Shown: piece after piece, positions 1-4,951 of the stretch | Numbering within the stretch: the first letter of the stretch is position 1 | Layout: each line of letters opens with the position of its first letter | Source of the DNA: Chloroflexota bacterium | GTDB taxonomy: Bacteria; Chloroflexota; Dehalococcoidia; SM23-28-2; RBG-16-64-32 | DNA: 5,495 bases | Reading direction: 5' to 3' | Assembly: GCA_016190405.1 (NCBI GenBank) | Contig: JACPQO010000193.1 | Coordinates: 1 to 5,495 of the forward strand | Made by a program: the position numbers and the translations under genes | The notes under the pieces: model-generated | Seen by the model: the letters and a program-made list of their open reading frames with translations, nothing else | What the model was told of the DNA's origin: nothing | The model's database searches: none

Positions 1-679
1 CGGCCAGCCGCACCGCCTCGCGGATAACGTAGCGGTAGGAAGTGGGGACCTCGGGGCGGAGCTCGGCCAAAGGCTCATGGAAGGTGAGGGCGGTGACCAC
101 CGCGCCCAGCGCGATGCCGCCGCTGACGACGATAGGAAAGGAAAGACTGGTGGCGGCAGCGATAGGGGCACCGGCCAGCGTCCCGACCAGGCCGCCGGCG
201 GCTATGACCCCCCAGGCGCGGCCGTACAGCTTCTGGTATTCGCTCTGGCGGCCCAGGGCGCGCAGGGAGTCGTACAGGAAGGCGGAGTCGGGCCCCGTGA
301 GGAGGACCATCGCCACCCCCCAGATCAGGTAGGCGGTCAGGATAAGGACGTACGAAGGGGCCAGGCCGAAGACGGTGACGGCCAGGGAGAGCGCGAAGGC
401 GCCCGCGACCAGGGTGGGCTTGCGGCCCCAGCGATCGGCGATGGCGGCGGCCGGGATCTGCAGCAGGACGATGCTGAGCCAGAAGGGGACGTCGAGCAGG
501 GTCACCTGGGTGAGGGAGAGGCCGCGCTCTTCGATCAGATAGATGACCCAGATGGGCCACCAGAGCTGGAAGTTCAGGAAGAACTGAAAGAGGTAAAACT
601 TCCAGATGTTGGCCTGCATGCCGCGCAGGTCATGCCCCTGGTCGGATAGGCTATCAGCGGGCAGGGAAGACCCCTGCAA
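1..679 (-). CDS. MFS transporter, N-terminal half (partial at left edge)
   Basis: Major facilitator superfamily permease, a polytopic inner-membrane secondary transporter; the substrate cannot be told. The minus-strand frame stays open from about 679 to the window edge, giving 226 residues. Counting from the internal ATG at 619, hydrophobic segments lie at about 8-29, 41-61, 70-88, 89-110, 136-157 and 158-180, i.e. the first six helices. Between helices 2 and 3 is ADRWGRKPTL (61-70), the MFS motif A loop. DSAFLYDSL (111-119) after helix 4 resembles the LYD-S/T-L motif of a subgroup of MFS_1 drug/sugar-type permeases. I chose the TTG at 679 because an AAGGAGG lies 8 bases upstream and the frame is open; the ATG at 619 has no Shine-Dalgarno. 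The TTG start adds a 20-residue polar leader, so the ATG remains possible. The gene follows the Yip1 gene on the same strand after a 178-bp gap with a palindrome, so it may not share its transcript. The C-terminal half is outside the window. Confidence 0.88.
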   Translation of the reverse strand, partial: MQGSSLPADSLSDQGHDLRGMQANIWKFYLFQFFLNFQLWWPIWVIYLIEERGLSLTQVTLLDVPFWLSIVLLQIPAAAIADRWGRKPTLVAGAFALSLAVTVFGLAPSYVLILTAYLIWGVAMVLLTGPDSAFLYDSLRALGRQSEYQKLYGRAWGVIAAGGLVGTLAGAPIAAATSLSFPIVVSGGIALGAVVTALTFHEPLAELRPEVPTSYRYVIREAVRLA

Positions 680-687
680 GGGCGCGG

Positions 688-694
688 CCTCCTT
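688..694 (-). promoter_or_regulatory. Ribosome binding site AAGGAGG for the MFS gene
   Basis: Read on the minus strand, AAGGAGG ends 8 bases before a TTG codon (677-679) that is in frame with the MFS transporter. The ATG 60 bases further in has no comparable site. This is what favours a TTG start for the transporter. Confidence 0.6.
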
Positions 695-733
695 CCCCTG
701 AGGTGGCTCCAGGCGCCAGCGGCGGGCGAGAAC

Positions 734-763
734 AGCTTACAGTGGCGGTGGTGGCTATGACAA
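734..763 (-). promoter_or_regulatory. Possible sigma-70-type promoter for the MFS gene
   Basis: On the minus strand TTGTCA (763-758, 5 of 6 to TTGACA) is followed by an 18-base spacer and TAAGCT (739-734, only 3 of 6 to TATAAT). Transcription would begin near 727, leaving a leader of about 48 bases before the TTG start. The weak -10 makes this tentative. The main support is its position between the palindrome and the ribosome binding site. Confidence 0.22.
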
Positions 764-802
764 AGCGAGGATGCACAAACGTCACCTGTCCTGTCGGCCA
801 GC

Positions 803-830
803 GTAGGGGCGAGGCATGCCTCGCCCCTAC
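803..830. repeat. Perfect 28-bp palindrome (REP/MITE-like or terminator)
   Basis: The 14 bases GTAGGGGCGAGGCA at 803-816 are followed directly by their exact reverse complement at 817-830, with no mismatch and no spacer. As RNA this would form a stem of about 12 bp closed by a 4-base loop. It lies 28 bases past the stop codon of the Yip1 gene and about 120 bases before the MFS start, both on the minus strand. It could therefore end Yip1 transcription, although no U-run follows on either side. From general knowledge, GC-rich palindromes of this form (TAGGGGC...GCCCCTA) occur as dispersed intergenic repeats in some Chloroflexota and cyanobacterial genomes. Whether this one is multicopy cannot be seen from a single window. 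Confidence 0.85.
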
Positions 831-857
831 AACGTCATGGCTCAGGATTCCGAGGCC

Positions 858-1478
858 CTACAAGTCCAGCGAGAAGAAGAACAGGCCCGGGGCCAGGCCG
901 CCGAAGCTGCCCACCTCGGCGATGTTGGCGAAGACGCCCATGACGACGGCGAAGGCGGCGAATCCGGCCAGGTTGGCCAGGGTGGCCTCACGGGGCTCGG
1001 CGTCGGAGGCGTGCTGGATGGCCGAGTTGGTGAACAGCACAGTCGTGGCGAGGGCGATAACGCCGAAGTGGACGGCGAAGCCGATGATGGCTATGAAGAT
1101 GCTGAAGGCGATCGGCGCGAAGGCGAAGCCCATGGTGCGCGTGAGTTCGGCGAAATCGACGCGGGCGCCGTAGCCGCGGGCCAGCACCTGGTAGGTGAGG
1201 TAGACCCAGAGGAACCAGACCAGCGTCTGGATGATGCTGCCCAGGAGCAGCGACTTGATGAACACCTCGGCGGTGTCCACGCCGCGCAGGTCGCTGCTCT
1301 GGAGGGCCCACAGCCAGGAGCCGAAACCGGCGAAGACGCTGGCCCCGAACACCACCAGGACGGCGCTGGTGGTGGCCGTGGGTTCGGAGCGGATCTCGTC
1401 GAAGGCGGCGAAATCGAAACGGAGGAGGCGCGCCACCCAGCTTCCTACCGTCTGGAAGTTAGTCCTCTGGAAGCGCAT
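858..1478 (-). CDS. Yip1-family integral membrane protein
   Basis: A 206-residue membrane protein that I assign to the Yip1 superfamily. Bacterial members have no established biochemical role. A soluble N-terminus (1-33, including the amphipathic stretch GSWVARLLRFDFAAFDEI) precedes hydrophobic segments at about 36-58, 73-100, 116-150 (probably two helices) and 165-185. The FAELTRTMGFAFAPIAF stretch (109-125) matches the family pattern in which a short polar segment with an Arg leads into a Gly/Ala-Pro-containing helix. The ATG at 1478 has GGGAGGG just upstream (1488-1482). The spacing is short, but the hydrophobicity pattern fits this start. The gene lies 96 bp after rsmG on the same strand and has its own candidate promoter in that gap. 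Confidence is good that it is a membrane protein of this fold and low on function. Confidence 0.85.
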   Translation of the reverse strand: MRFQRTNFQTVGSWVARLLRFDFAAFDEIRSEPTATTSAVLVVFGASVFAGFGSWLWALQSSDLRGVDTAEVFIKSLLLGSIIQTLVWFLWVYLTYQVLARGYGARVDFAELTRTMGFAFAPIAFSIFIAIIGFAVHFGVIALATTVLFTNSAIQHASDAEPREATLANLAGFAAFAVVMGVFANIAEVGSFGGLAPGLFFFSLDL

Positions 1479-1495
1479 TGGCCCTCCCGATGACC

Positions 1496-1511
1496 CCTGC
1501 CTGGCGGCAGG
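1496..1511 (-). other. Small hairpin in the Yip1 gene leader
   Basis: CCTGCC (1496-1501) and GGCAGG (1506-1511) form a 6-bp stem with a 4-base loop. If the promoter at 1536-1564 is used, this lies in the 5' leader, 7 bases upstream of the purine-rich ribosome binding site. It might affect translation or mRNA stability. It is short enough to arise by chance in GC-rich DNA. Confidence 0.3.
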
Positions 1512-1535
1512 CGGCTCCCGTCGAATGCTGGCGCT

Positions 1536-1564
1536 ATTCTACCGCTTGAGGGGCGCCCTGTCTC
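1536..1564 (-). promoter_or_regulatory. Candidate sigma-70 promoter for the Yip1 gene
   Basis: On the minus strand GAGACA (1564-1559, 4 of 6 to TTGACA) and TAGAAT (1541-1536, 5 of 6 to TATAAT) are separated by exactly 17 bases. Transcription would start near 1529, about 50 bases upstream of the Yip1 ATG. The site begins just past the rsmG stop codon, so the Yip1 gene need not depend on rsmG transcription. Confidence 0.42.
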
Positions 1565-1574
1565 GTGCGCCGGT

Positions 1575-2291
1575 TCAGCGCAGGGGCCGCTTGGCGGGTA
1601 TACCCGGCCGCCGAGGGTAGCGTTCCGGGGTTTCGGCCACCTTGCGGACCAGCACCAGGGTGGGGATCGGGCCCGGTCCGGGCAGGTCCAGGGGCTGAAC
1701 GACTTCTATCTGGCCGCCGCAGGCCGTGAGGGCAGCGGCGGCCTCTTTCACTTCCCGGGGCGCCGCGCTGCCCTTGGGGGCGGCTAGATAGCCGCCCAGC
1801 CGCAAGAAGGGAAGGGCTAGCTCCACCAGCACGGGGAGGGGGGCCACGGCGCGGGCCAGGGCCAGGTGATAGACGCCCCGGTGCTCCGCATCGCGGGCCA
1901 GCTCCTCGGCCCGGGCGTGGACCACCCTGACGCCGGCCAGCCCCAACCGCTGCACCAATCGCTCCAGAAATTCCGCCTTCTTGCCCGTGGCTTCGACCAG
2001 GGTGAGGGCGAGTCCCGGCCGGACGATCTTGATGGGCAGGCCGGGAAAGCCGGCGCCGCTGCCAATGTCGATGGCGGAAGGCCCGAAGGCGCCGGCGTCC
2101 TTCAGCGCCCGCAGCAGGGCCAGCGACTCCAGGAAATGGCGGCGCTGGATAGCCTCGCTGCCGGGGAGGGAGGTGAGGCCGGCTCGGGGCCGTTCGGCGA
2201 TCAGCTCCCGGTAGTAGGTGGAGAAGGCTGCGACCTGGGGAGCGGAAAGACTGAATCTTAACCTTTTGGCACCTTCCGAGAGGGTCCTCAT
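1575..2291 (-). CDS. rsmG: 16S rRNA (guanine-N7-527) methyltransferase RsmG
   Basis: RsmG (GidB) is a cytoplasmic Rossmann-fold methyltransferase that uses S-adenosylmethionine to make m7G at position 527 of 16S rRNA; its loss gives low-level streptomycin resistance. The 238-residue product has the usual family length. Visible motifs in order are RHFLESL (51-57, the family RH-x-LDS segment), SAM motif I DIGSGAGFPGLP (75-86), the acidic LVE (98-100) closing motif II, ARAVAPL (146-152), APKG (171-174) and the conserved tail YPRRPGIPAKRPL (225-237). The usual Trp-Asn and Asn-Leu-Thr of the N-terminal region are not conserved; it reads AGLTSL (37-42). I chose the ATG at 2291 by alignment to the family N-terminus, although it has no clear Shine-Dalgarno. 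An in-frame ATG at 2369, with GGGGAG only 2 bases upstream, would add 26 Arg-rich residues. The gene is divergent from the CAP gene, with a 138-bp gap. Confidence 0.95.
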   Translation of the reverse strand: MRTLSEGAKRLRFSLSAPQVAAFSTYYRELIAERPRAGLTSLPGSEAIQRRHFLESLALLRALKDAGAFGPSAIDIGSGAGFPGLPIKIVRPGLALTLVEATGKKAEFLERLVQRLGLAGVRVVHARAEELARDAEHRGVYHLALARAVAPLPVLVELALPFLRLGGYLAAPKGSAAPREVKEAAAALTACGGQIEVVQPLDLPGPGPIPTLVLVRKVAETPERYPRRPGIPAKRPLR

Positions 2292-2342
2292 GTCGTAACG
2301 GCGGCGCGTCAGGGGGCGTCTCTCGTACTGGCAGAGCAAAGA

Positions 2343-2380
2343 GGCGGGGAGTACCGGCCTGGAAACCATGACTCCCCGCC
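2343..2380. repeat. 10-bp inverted repeat in the rsmG/CAP divergent region
   Basis: GGCGGGGAGT (2343-2352) and ACTCCCCGCC (2371-2380) are exact reverse complements separated by 18 bases. The half-sites are 28 bp apart start to start, a little under three helical turns. The dyad sits in the 138-bp gap between two divergent genes and overlaps the candidate ECF-type promoter of the CAP gene. It could be an operator or an mRNA hairpin in the rsmG leader. No other copy of the arms was noticed in the window. Confidence 0.55.
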
Positions 2381-2386
2381 CGCGAA
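2360..2386 (+). promoter_or_regulatory. Possible ECF-type promoter for the CAP gene
   Basis: TGGAAAC (2360-2366), 16 bases, then CGAA (2383-2386) resembles the AAC-N16/17-CG layout of ECF sigma promoters, such as the Bacillus SigW type TGAAAC-N16-CGTA. Transcription would begin near 2393, leaving a leader of about 37 bases before the CAP start codon. The motif is short, so chance is a serious alternative. I note it because a similar arrangement precedes the ECF sigma gene in this window. Confidence 0.2.
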
Positions 2387-2429
2387 CAACGCTGCCCCTT
2401 GGGGGCAAGACGCATCTGGAGTATAGCAC

Positions 2430-3398
2430 ATGGGTTTTGGTGGTGGGATACGGTGGTGGCAACCAGTTTCAGCTCTTGTGGTAGCCCTTCTCTTAGTGGG
2501 GACCGCTCTGGGGTCAGCGTCGCGGCCGCGGCCGGCGGCGGCCCTGGACAGCCAGGAGGAGGCCTTCCTGGGCTTGATCAATGAGTACCGCGTGGCCAAC
2601 GGCCTGGGGCCTCTCGCGCTGAACGATCAGCTGAGCCAGGTCGCCGCCTGGATGAGTCAGGATATGGCCGGCCACAACTACTTCAGCCATACCGACTCGC
2701 AGGGGCGCGATTCCTTCCAGAGAATGGCCGACTTCGGGTACACCTACAACACGTGGAGGGGCGAAAACCTGGCGGCCGGGGTGGAGACAGCCCAGGCCGC
2801 CCTGGACCTGTTCAAGAGCTCGCCGGAGCACAACTGGATCATGCTCTACCCCAACTTCAAGGTCATCGGCATTGCGCGAGCGTATGCTCCGGGGACGACA
2901 TACGGGTGGTACTGGGCCACCGAGTTCGGCGGCCAGGGAGAACCGCTGCCGCCCGCGAACCCGCCGGCCCCTGAGCCTCCCGCCCCCGAGGCGGCTCCGC
3001 CAGCGCCGGCGCCGGCTGCGGAAACGCCGGCGCCGCCTTCTGTGGCGACGGTCTCGCCGCTCGCACCGCAGTCAGCCCCTGCCCAGCCGGCGCCGCAGTC
3101 CGTGCGGGACGCGGCGTCCGCCCCGGTCCCCAGCGCGGCGCCGACGTCGCCGGCTAGCCCGCAGACGGCGATGGCGCCCGGCGAGACCTTACTGCGCCCG
3201 CCGACCTGGCGGGAGATCGCGGCGCTACTGCAACCGGCCTGGCAGCGGCTGATGACGCTGGACACCGAGGGGACGCTGCTGAATGCGCTTTCGCGCACCG
3301 CCGAGCGTTATCTGGCGTTCACAAACGGAGCGTTCGTGCACGACAAGCTGCCGCTGCCGGTGATCACTCTGGGCGTGCCCTTTCCCGGGCAGCTCTAG
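2430..3398 (+). CDS. Secreted CAP/SCP-domain protein (YkwD-like) with Pro/Ala-rich linker and unknown C-terminus
   Basis: A 322-residue exported protein. Residues 11-30 are a hydrophobic export segment; cleavage is possible near the PAAALDS stretch (35-41). Residues 43-168 form a CAP (SCP/PR-1/YkwD) domain. It shows LINEYRVANGL (49-59), FSHTDSQG (85-92, His87), GENLAAG (111-117, Glu112), SPEHNWIM (131-138, His134), IGIAR (146-150) and YWATEFGG (161-168). The His and Glu residues usually lining the CAP cavity are present. The biochemical role of bacterial CAP domains is mostly unknown; wall or lipid binding is proposed. Residues 169-247 are a Pro/Ala/Ser linker, and 250-322 is an Arg/Leu-containing tail I do not recognise. 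No LPXTG-type signal, Lys/Arg tail or C-terminal membrane anchor is present, so it is not an obvious substrate of the neighbouring sortase. The ATG has GGAG (2418-2421) 8 bases upstream. The gene converges on the sortase gene. Confidence 0.92.
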   Translation: MGFGGGIRWWQPVSALVVALLLVGTALGSASRPRPAAALDSQEEAFLGLINEYRVANGLGPLALNDQLSQVAAWMSQDMAGHNYFSHTDSQGRDSFQRMADFGYTYNTWRGENLAAGVETAQAALDLFKSSPEHNWIMLYPNFKVIGIARAYAPGTTYGWYWATEFGGQGEPLPPANPPAPEPPAPEAAPPAPAPAAETPAPPSVATVSPLAPQSAPAQPAPQSVRDAASAPVPSAAPTSPASPQTAMAPGETLLRPPTWREIAALLQPAWQRLMTLDTEGTLLNALSRTAERYLAFTNGAFVHDKLPLPVITLGVPFPGQL

Positions 3399-3407
3399 CG
3401 AGCTGCC
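3388..3407. terminator. Hairpin between the convergent CAP and sortase genes
   Basis: GGCAGCT (3388-3394) and AGCTGCC (3401-3407) pair perfectly over 7 bp around a 6-base loop that contains the CAP stop codon. It lies between two convergent genes and 13 bases beyond the sortase stop, where a bidirectional terminator is expected. Neither side has a U-tract, so it is not a textbook intrinsic terminator. Confidence 0.45.
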
Positions 3408-3420
3408 GACCGACAGCCAG

Positions 3421-4152
3421 CTATCCGCCGCCGGCCCCGCCTTCGGCCAGCCCCTGGACCCTCTCCGCCCTGACGATGACGCGATGGCTGTAGTTGCCCC
3501 CAAAGGGCGCCCGATAGTCCTTCTGCCAGGTGCCGCCGCAGGTGATCAGGGTGATAACATCCTTGCTGGTGCCCTGCATCACCTTGACGACGTCGGGGTC
3601 ATCATAGGCTGTGGCTACGTTGCCGGTGACGCGGTATCGCAGCTCGCTGCCGTCGTCCAGGTTCACCGTGATCACGTCGCCGATCTCCAGTTCTCGCAGG
3701 CGGTAGAAGACACCCGGTATGGGGTCGCCGCGGCGGGTAATCCAGTCCACGTGGCCGGAGAAGACGGCGTTGCTGGAGCGGCCGGGAACGGCCGAGAAGG
3801 TGTACCAGGCGACCTCGTCCGGCTCATCGGGCACATCGGGGTAGTTGTCCGGCAGCAATCCCAGGGCCACCACGGGCGCTTCGATGTACAGGCGGGGGAT
3901 GACGATGCGTACGGGAGCCGGCCCGGGCGGGGCGGCCTGGTCAGCGGTGGCGGTAGCGGCCAGGTCTTGCCCGCTGAGGTCGGCGTCGCTCAGGATATCG
4001 TTGAGGCTTCCTTCGCTGGGGAGATCGGCGGCGTCGCCGGTCAGGGTGGCGATTATGCTGAACAGCCCCACGCCGAGCAGCGCCAGGGATGTCAGGAGCA
4101 CGAGGCCGCCCAGGGCGAGTCGGCGGTCCAGCTTGGGCAGGGAGGGCGTCAT
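3421..4152 (-). CDS. Class F-like sortase (membrane-anchored cysteine transpeptidase)
   Basis: Sortases cleave a C-terminal sorting motif of exported proteins through a Cys thioester and join the protein to the cell wall or to another protein. This 243-residue protein has a short basic N-terminus, one membrane anchor (about 13-37), a low-complexity acidic and Ala-rich stretch (40-80), and a sortase barrel from about 81 to 232. The barrel opens with VRIVIPRLYIEAPV (81-94). The catalytic triad is visible: His134 in FSGHVDW, Cys205 in TLITCGG and Arg224 in YSHRVIV. The Cys-Gly-Gly after the catalytic site and the PGVFYRL..L..GD pattern (146-159) point to class F, known in Actinobacteria and Chloroflexota; class E/D-like is the alternative. 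No sorting-signal substrate or pilin is encoded nearby. The ATG start gives the expected anchor but has no Shine-Dalgarno, and a promoter lies so close that the message may be leaderless. Confidence 0.93.
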   Translation of the reverse strand: MTPSLPKLDRRLALGGLVLLTSLALLGVGLFSIIATLTGDAADLPSEGSLNDILSDADLSGQDLAATATADQAAPPGPAPVRIVIPRLYIEAPVVALGLLPDNYPDVPDEPDEVAWYTFSAVPGRSSNAVFSGHVDWITRRGDPIPGVFYRLRELEIGDVITVNLDDGSELRYRVTGNVATAYDDPDVVKVMQGTSKDVITLITCGGTWQKDYRAPFGGNYSHRVIVRAERVQGLAEGGAGGG

Positions 4153-4159
4153 CCCCTAA

Positions 4160-4189
4160 AGGATAGCAAGAGTCAGCGGCCGTGGACAA
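4160..4189 (-). promoter_or_regulatory. Candidate sortase promoter, probably giving a leaderless mRNA
   Basis: On the minus strand TTGTCC (4189-4184, 4 of 6 to TTGACA) and TATCCT (4165-4160, 4 of 6 to TATAAT) are 18 bases apart. Only 7 bases separate the -10 element from the sortase ATG, so transcription would begin at or next to the A of the start codon. That would explain why no ribosome binding site is seen. Confidence 0.35.
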
Positions 4190-4252
4190 CCGTGGTGGAA
4201 GCGCGAGCCATATGGGAAAGTGGTCGGCCGCTATAGGCCGGAGACACATTAT

Positions 4253-4280
4253 GGGTAACTTTTCCACATTGGCGGGCGTT
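4253..4280 (+). promoter_or_regulatory. Candidate ECF-type autoregulatory promoter of the sigma gene
   Basis: GGGTAACTTTT (4253-4263) and CGTT (4277-4280) match the ECF promoter layout, with AAC and CGT separated by 17 bases, close to GGAACTT/TGTAAC-N16/17-CGT of known ECF regulons. Transcription would start near 4288, leaving a leader of about 75 bases. ECF factors commonly transcribe their own operon, which makes this position sensible. The 4153-4363 gap otherwise shows the sortase promoter, a CACATT direct repeat 20 bases apart (4245-4250 and 4265-4270, flanking the -35 element) and A+T-richer sequence near 4300-4315 (TATCAT) that could be a housekeeping -10. Confidence 0.4.
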
Positions 4281-4350
4281 CTACCAAATGACGGGGAAAT
4301 AGGGTATCATACTGGGGCAACCACCGAGTCCACAGCAGGGGGACTACATG

Positions 4351-4356
4351 GGAGGA
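4351..4356 (+). promoter_or_regulatory. Ribosome binding site GGAGGA deciding a GTG start
   Basis: GGAGGA ends 7 bases before the GTG at 4364, the first codon of the sigma factor. The nearby ATG at 4348 is out of frame, so the GTG is the supported start. Confidence 0.8.
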
Positions 4357-4363
4357 TTGCCCC

Positions 4364-4951
4364 GTGAGCCCTAGCGAAGATGCTCACGGCGAGCGTCTCT
4401 TAGTGGACGCCGCACGGGTGGGTGACGAAGCAGCGCTCTCCGAACTGTATACGCTCTACTTCCCCCGGGTATACCGTTACATACTTGCCCGCACGGGCAA
4501 CACATACGACGCCGAGGACCTGGCCGAAGAGGTCTTCATGCGTGTCTTGGACGCCATCGAGCGCTTCCAGTGGCGCGAGGCTCCCTTCTCCGCCTGGCTG
4601 TTCCGGATCGCCCACAACGCGGTGATCAGCCAGCGTCGCAAGGACGGCGCCCGGGGTCGACCTTCCCCTCTCTCCGAGGGGCTGGCTGTAGACTCCCAGG
4701 GCCCGGACGAACTGGTGGAGAACCGGCTGGTGCTGAACGAGGTGATGCAGGCGGCGCAGGGGCTGCCGGACGCGCAGCGGCAGGTAATCTCGCTGCGGTT
4801 CGCGGCGGGGCTCTCGGTGGCGGAGACGGCCCGCGCGATGGGCAAGGGCGAGGGAAACGTAAAAGTTATACAGCATAAGGCCATCGCGAAACTGAGGGAG
4901 ATGCTCGGTCAGAAACCGAAGCCGAAAGTCTATGAAGGCAAGCGCTCGTGA
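4364..4951 (+). CDS. ECF-type RNA polymerase sigma factor (sigma-70 family group 4)
   Basis: A 195-residue sigma factor that directs RNA polymerase to a small regulon. Sigma region 2 spans about 22-93: the DAEDLAEEVFMRVLDAI helix (49-65) of region 2.2 binds the core enzyme, and FSAWLFRIAHNAVISQRRK (75-93) covers 2.3-2.4, which melts and reads the -10 element. A linker at 94-120 leads to region 4 (about 121-171), with LPDAQRQVISLRF (124-136) and the helix-turn-helix GLSVAETARAMGKGEGNVKVIQ (139-160) for the -35. The VKVIQHKAIAKLR stretch (156-168) resembles the VKxLQHRAL form of BldN-like and many Chloroflexota ECF factors, though I cannot name its ECF group. The short basic tail ends inside the next gene. 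The GTG start has GGAGGA 7 bases upstream. The 20-base overlap with a membrane protein gene indicates translational coupling and suggests a cognate anti-sigma factor. Confidence 0.94.
   Translation: MSPSEDAHGERLLVDAARVGDEAALSELYTLYFPRVYRYILARTGNTYDAEDLAEEVFMRVLDAIERFQWREAPFSAWLFRIAHNAVISQRRKDGARGRPSPLSEGLAVDSQGPDELVENRLVLNEVMQAAQGLPDAQRQVISLRFAAGLSVAETARAMGKGEGNVKVIQHKAIAKLREMLGQKPKPKVYEGKRS

Noticed and set aside
75..560. Open frame of 161 codons on the minus strand, rich in Arg, Pro and Gly
   Set aside because: It overlaps the MFS transporter in another frame of the same strand. The MFS frame has motif A and six hydrophobic helices, while this one has only GC-driven composition.
816..1493. 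Open frame of 225 codons on the plus strand
   Set aside because: It is antisense to the Yip1 gene, with Gly/Glu/Asp-rich low-complexity sequence and no recognisable domain. Long antisense frames are expected in GC-rich genes.
1534..2415. Open frame of 293 codons on the minus strand
   Set aside because: It overlaps rsmG in another frame, is Arg/Pro/Gly-rich, and has no domain. The rsmG frame carries all family motifs.
2420..2425. TATACT on the minus strand as a -10 for rsmG
   Set aside because: The hexamer is good, but no acceptable -35 lies 16-18 bases upstream and the leader would be over 120 bases. It is kept only as a possibility.
2399..2427. TTGGGG-N17-TATAGC as a promoter for the CAP gene
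   Set aside because: The -10-like element would end only 2 bases before the CAP ATG, putting the transcript start inside the gene. It would also overlap the GGAG ribosome binding site that supports this start codon.
2991..3180. GCCGGC/GCGCCG-rich repeats as a DNA repeat element
   Set aside because: They arise from Pro and Ala codons in the CAP linker; no unit of constant length repeats in tandem.
3359..3396. LPLPVITLG near the CAP C-terminus as a sortase sorting signal
   Set aside because: It does not match LPXTG, and no hydrophobic membrane segment or basic tail follows before the stop codon.
3484..4236. Open frame of 250 codons on the plus strand
   Set aside because: It lies opposite the sortase gene. 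The translation is Gly/Val/Ala-rich without motifs, while the opposite strand has the intact sortase triad.
4182..4367. Small 61-codon open frame on the plus strand ending at the sigma start
   Set aside because: No ribosome binding site was noticed before its ATG, the composition is unremarkable, and it spans the promoter region of the sigma gene. It is more likely leader sequence than a peptide gene.
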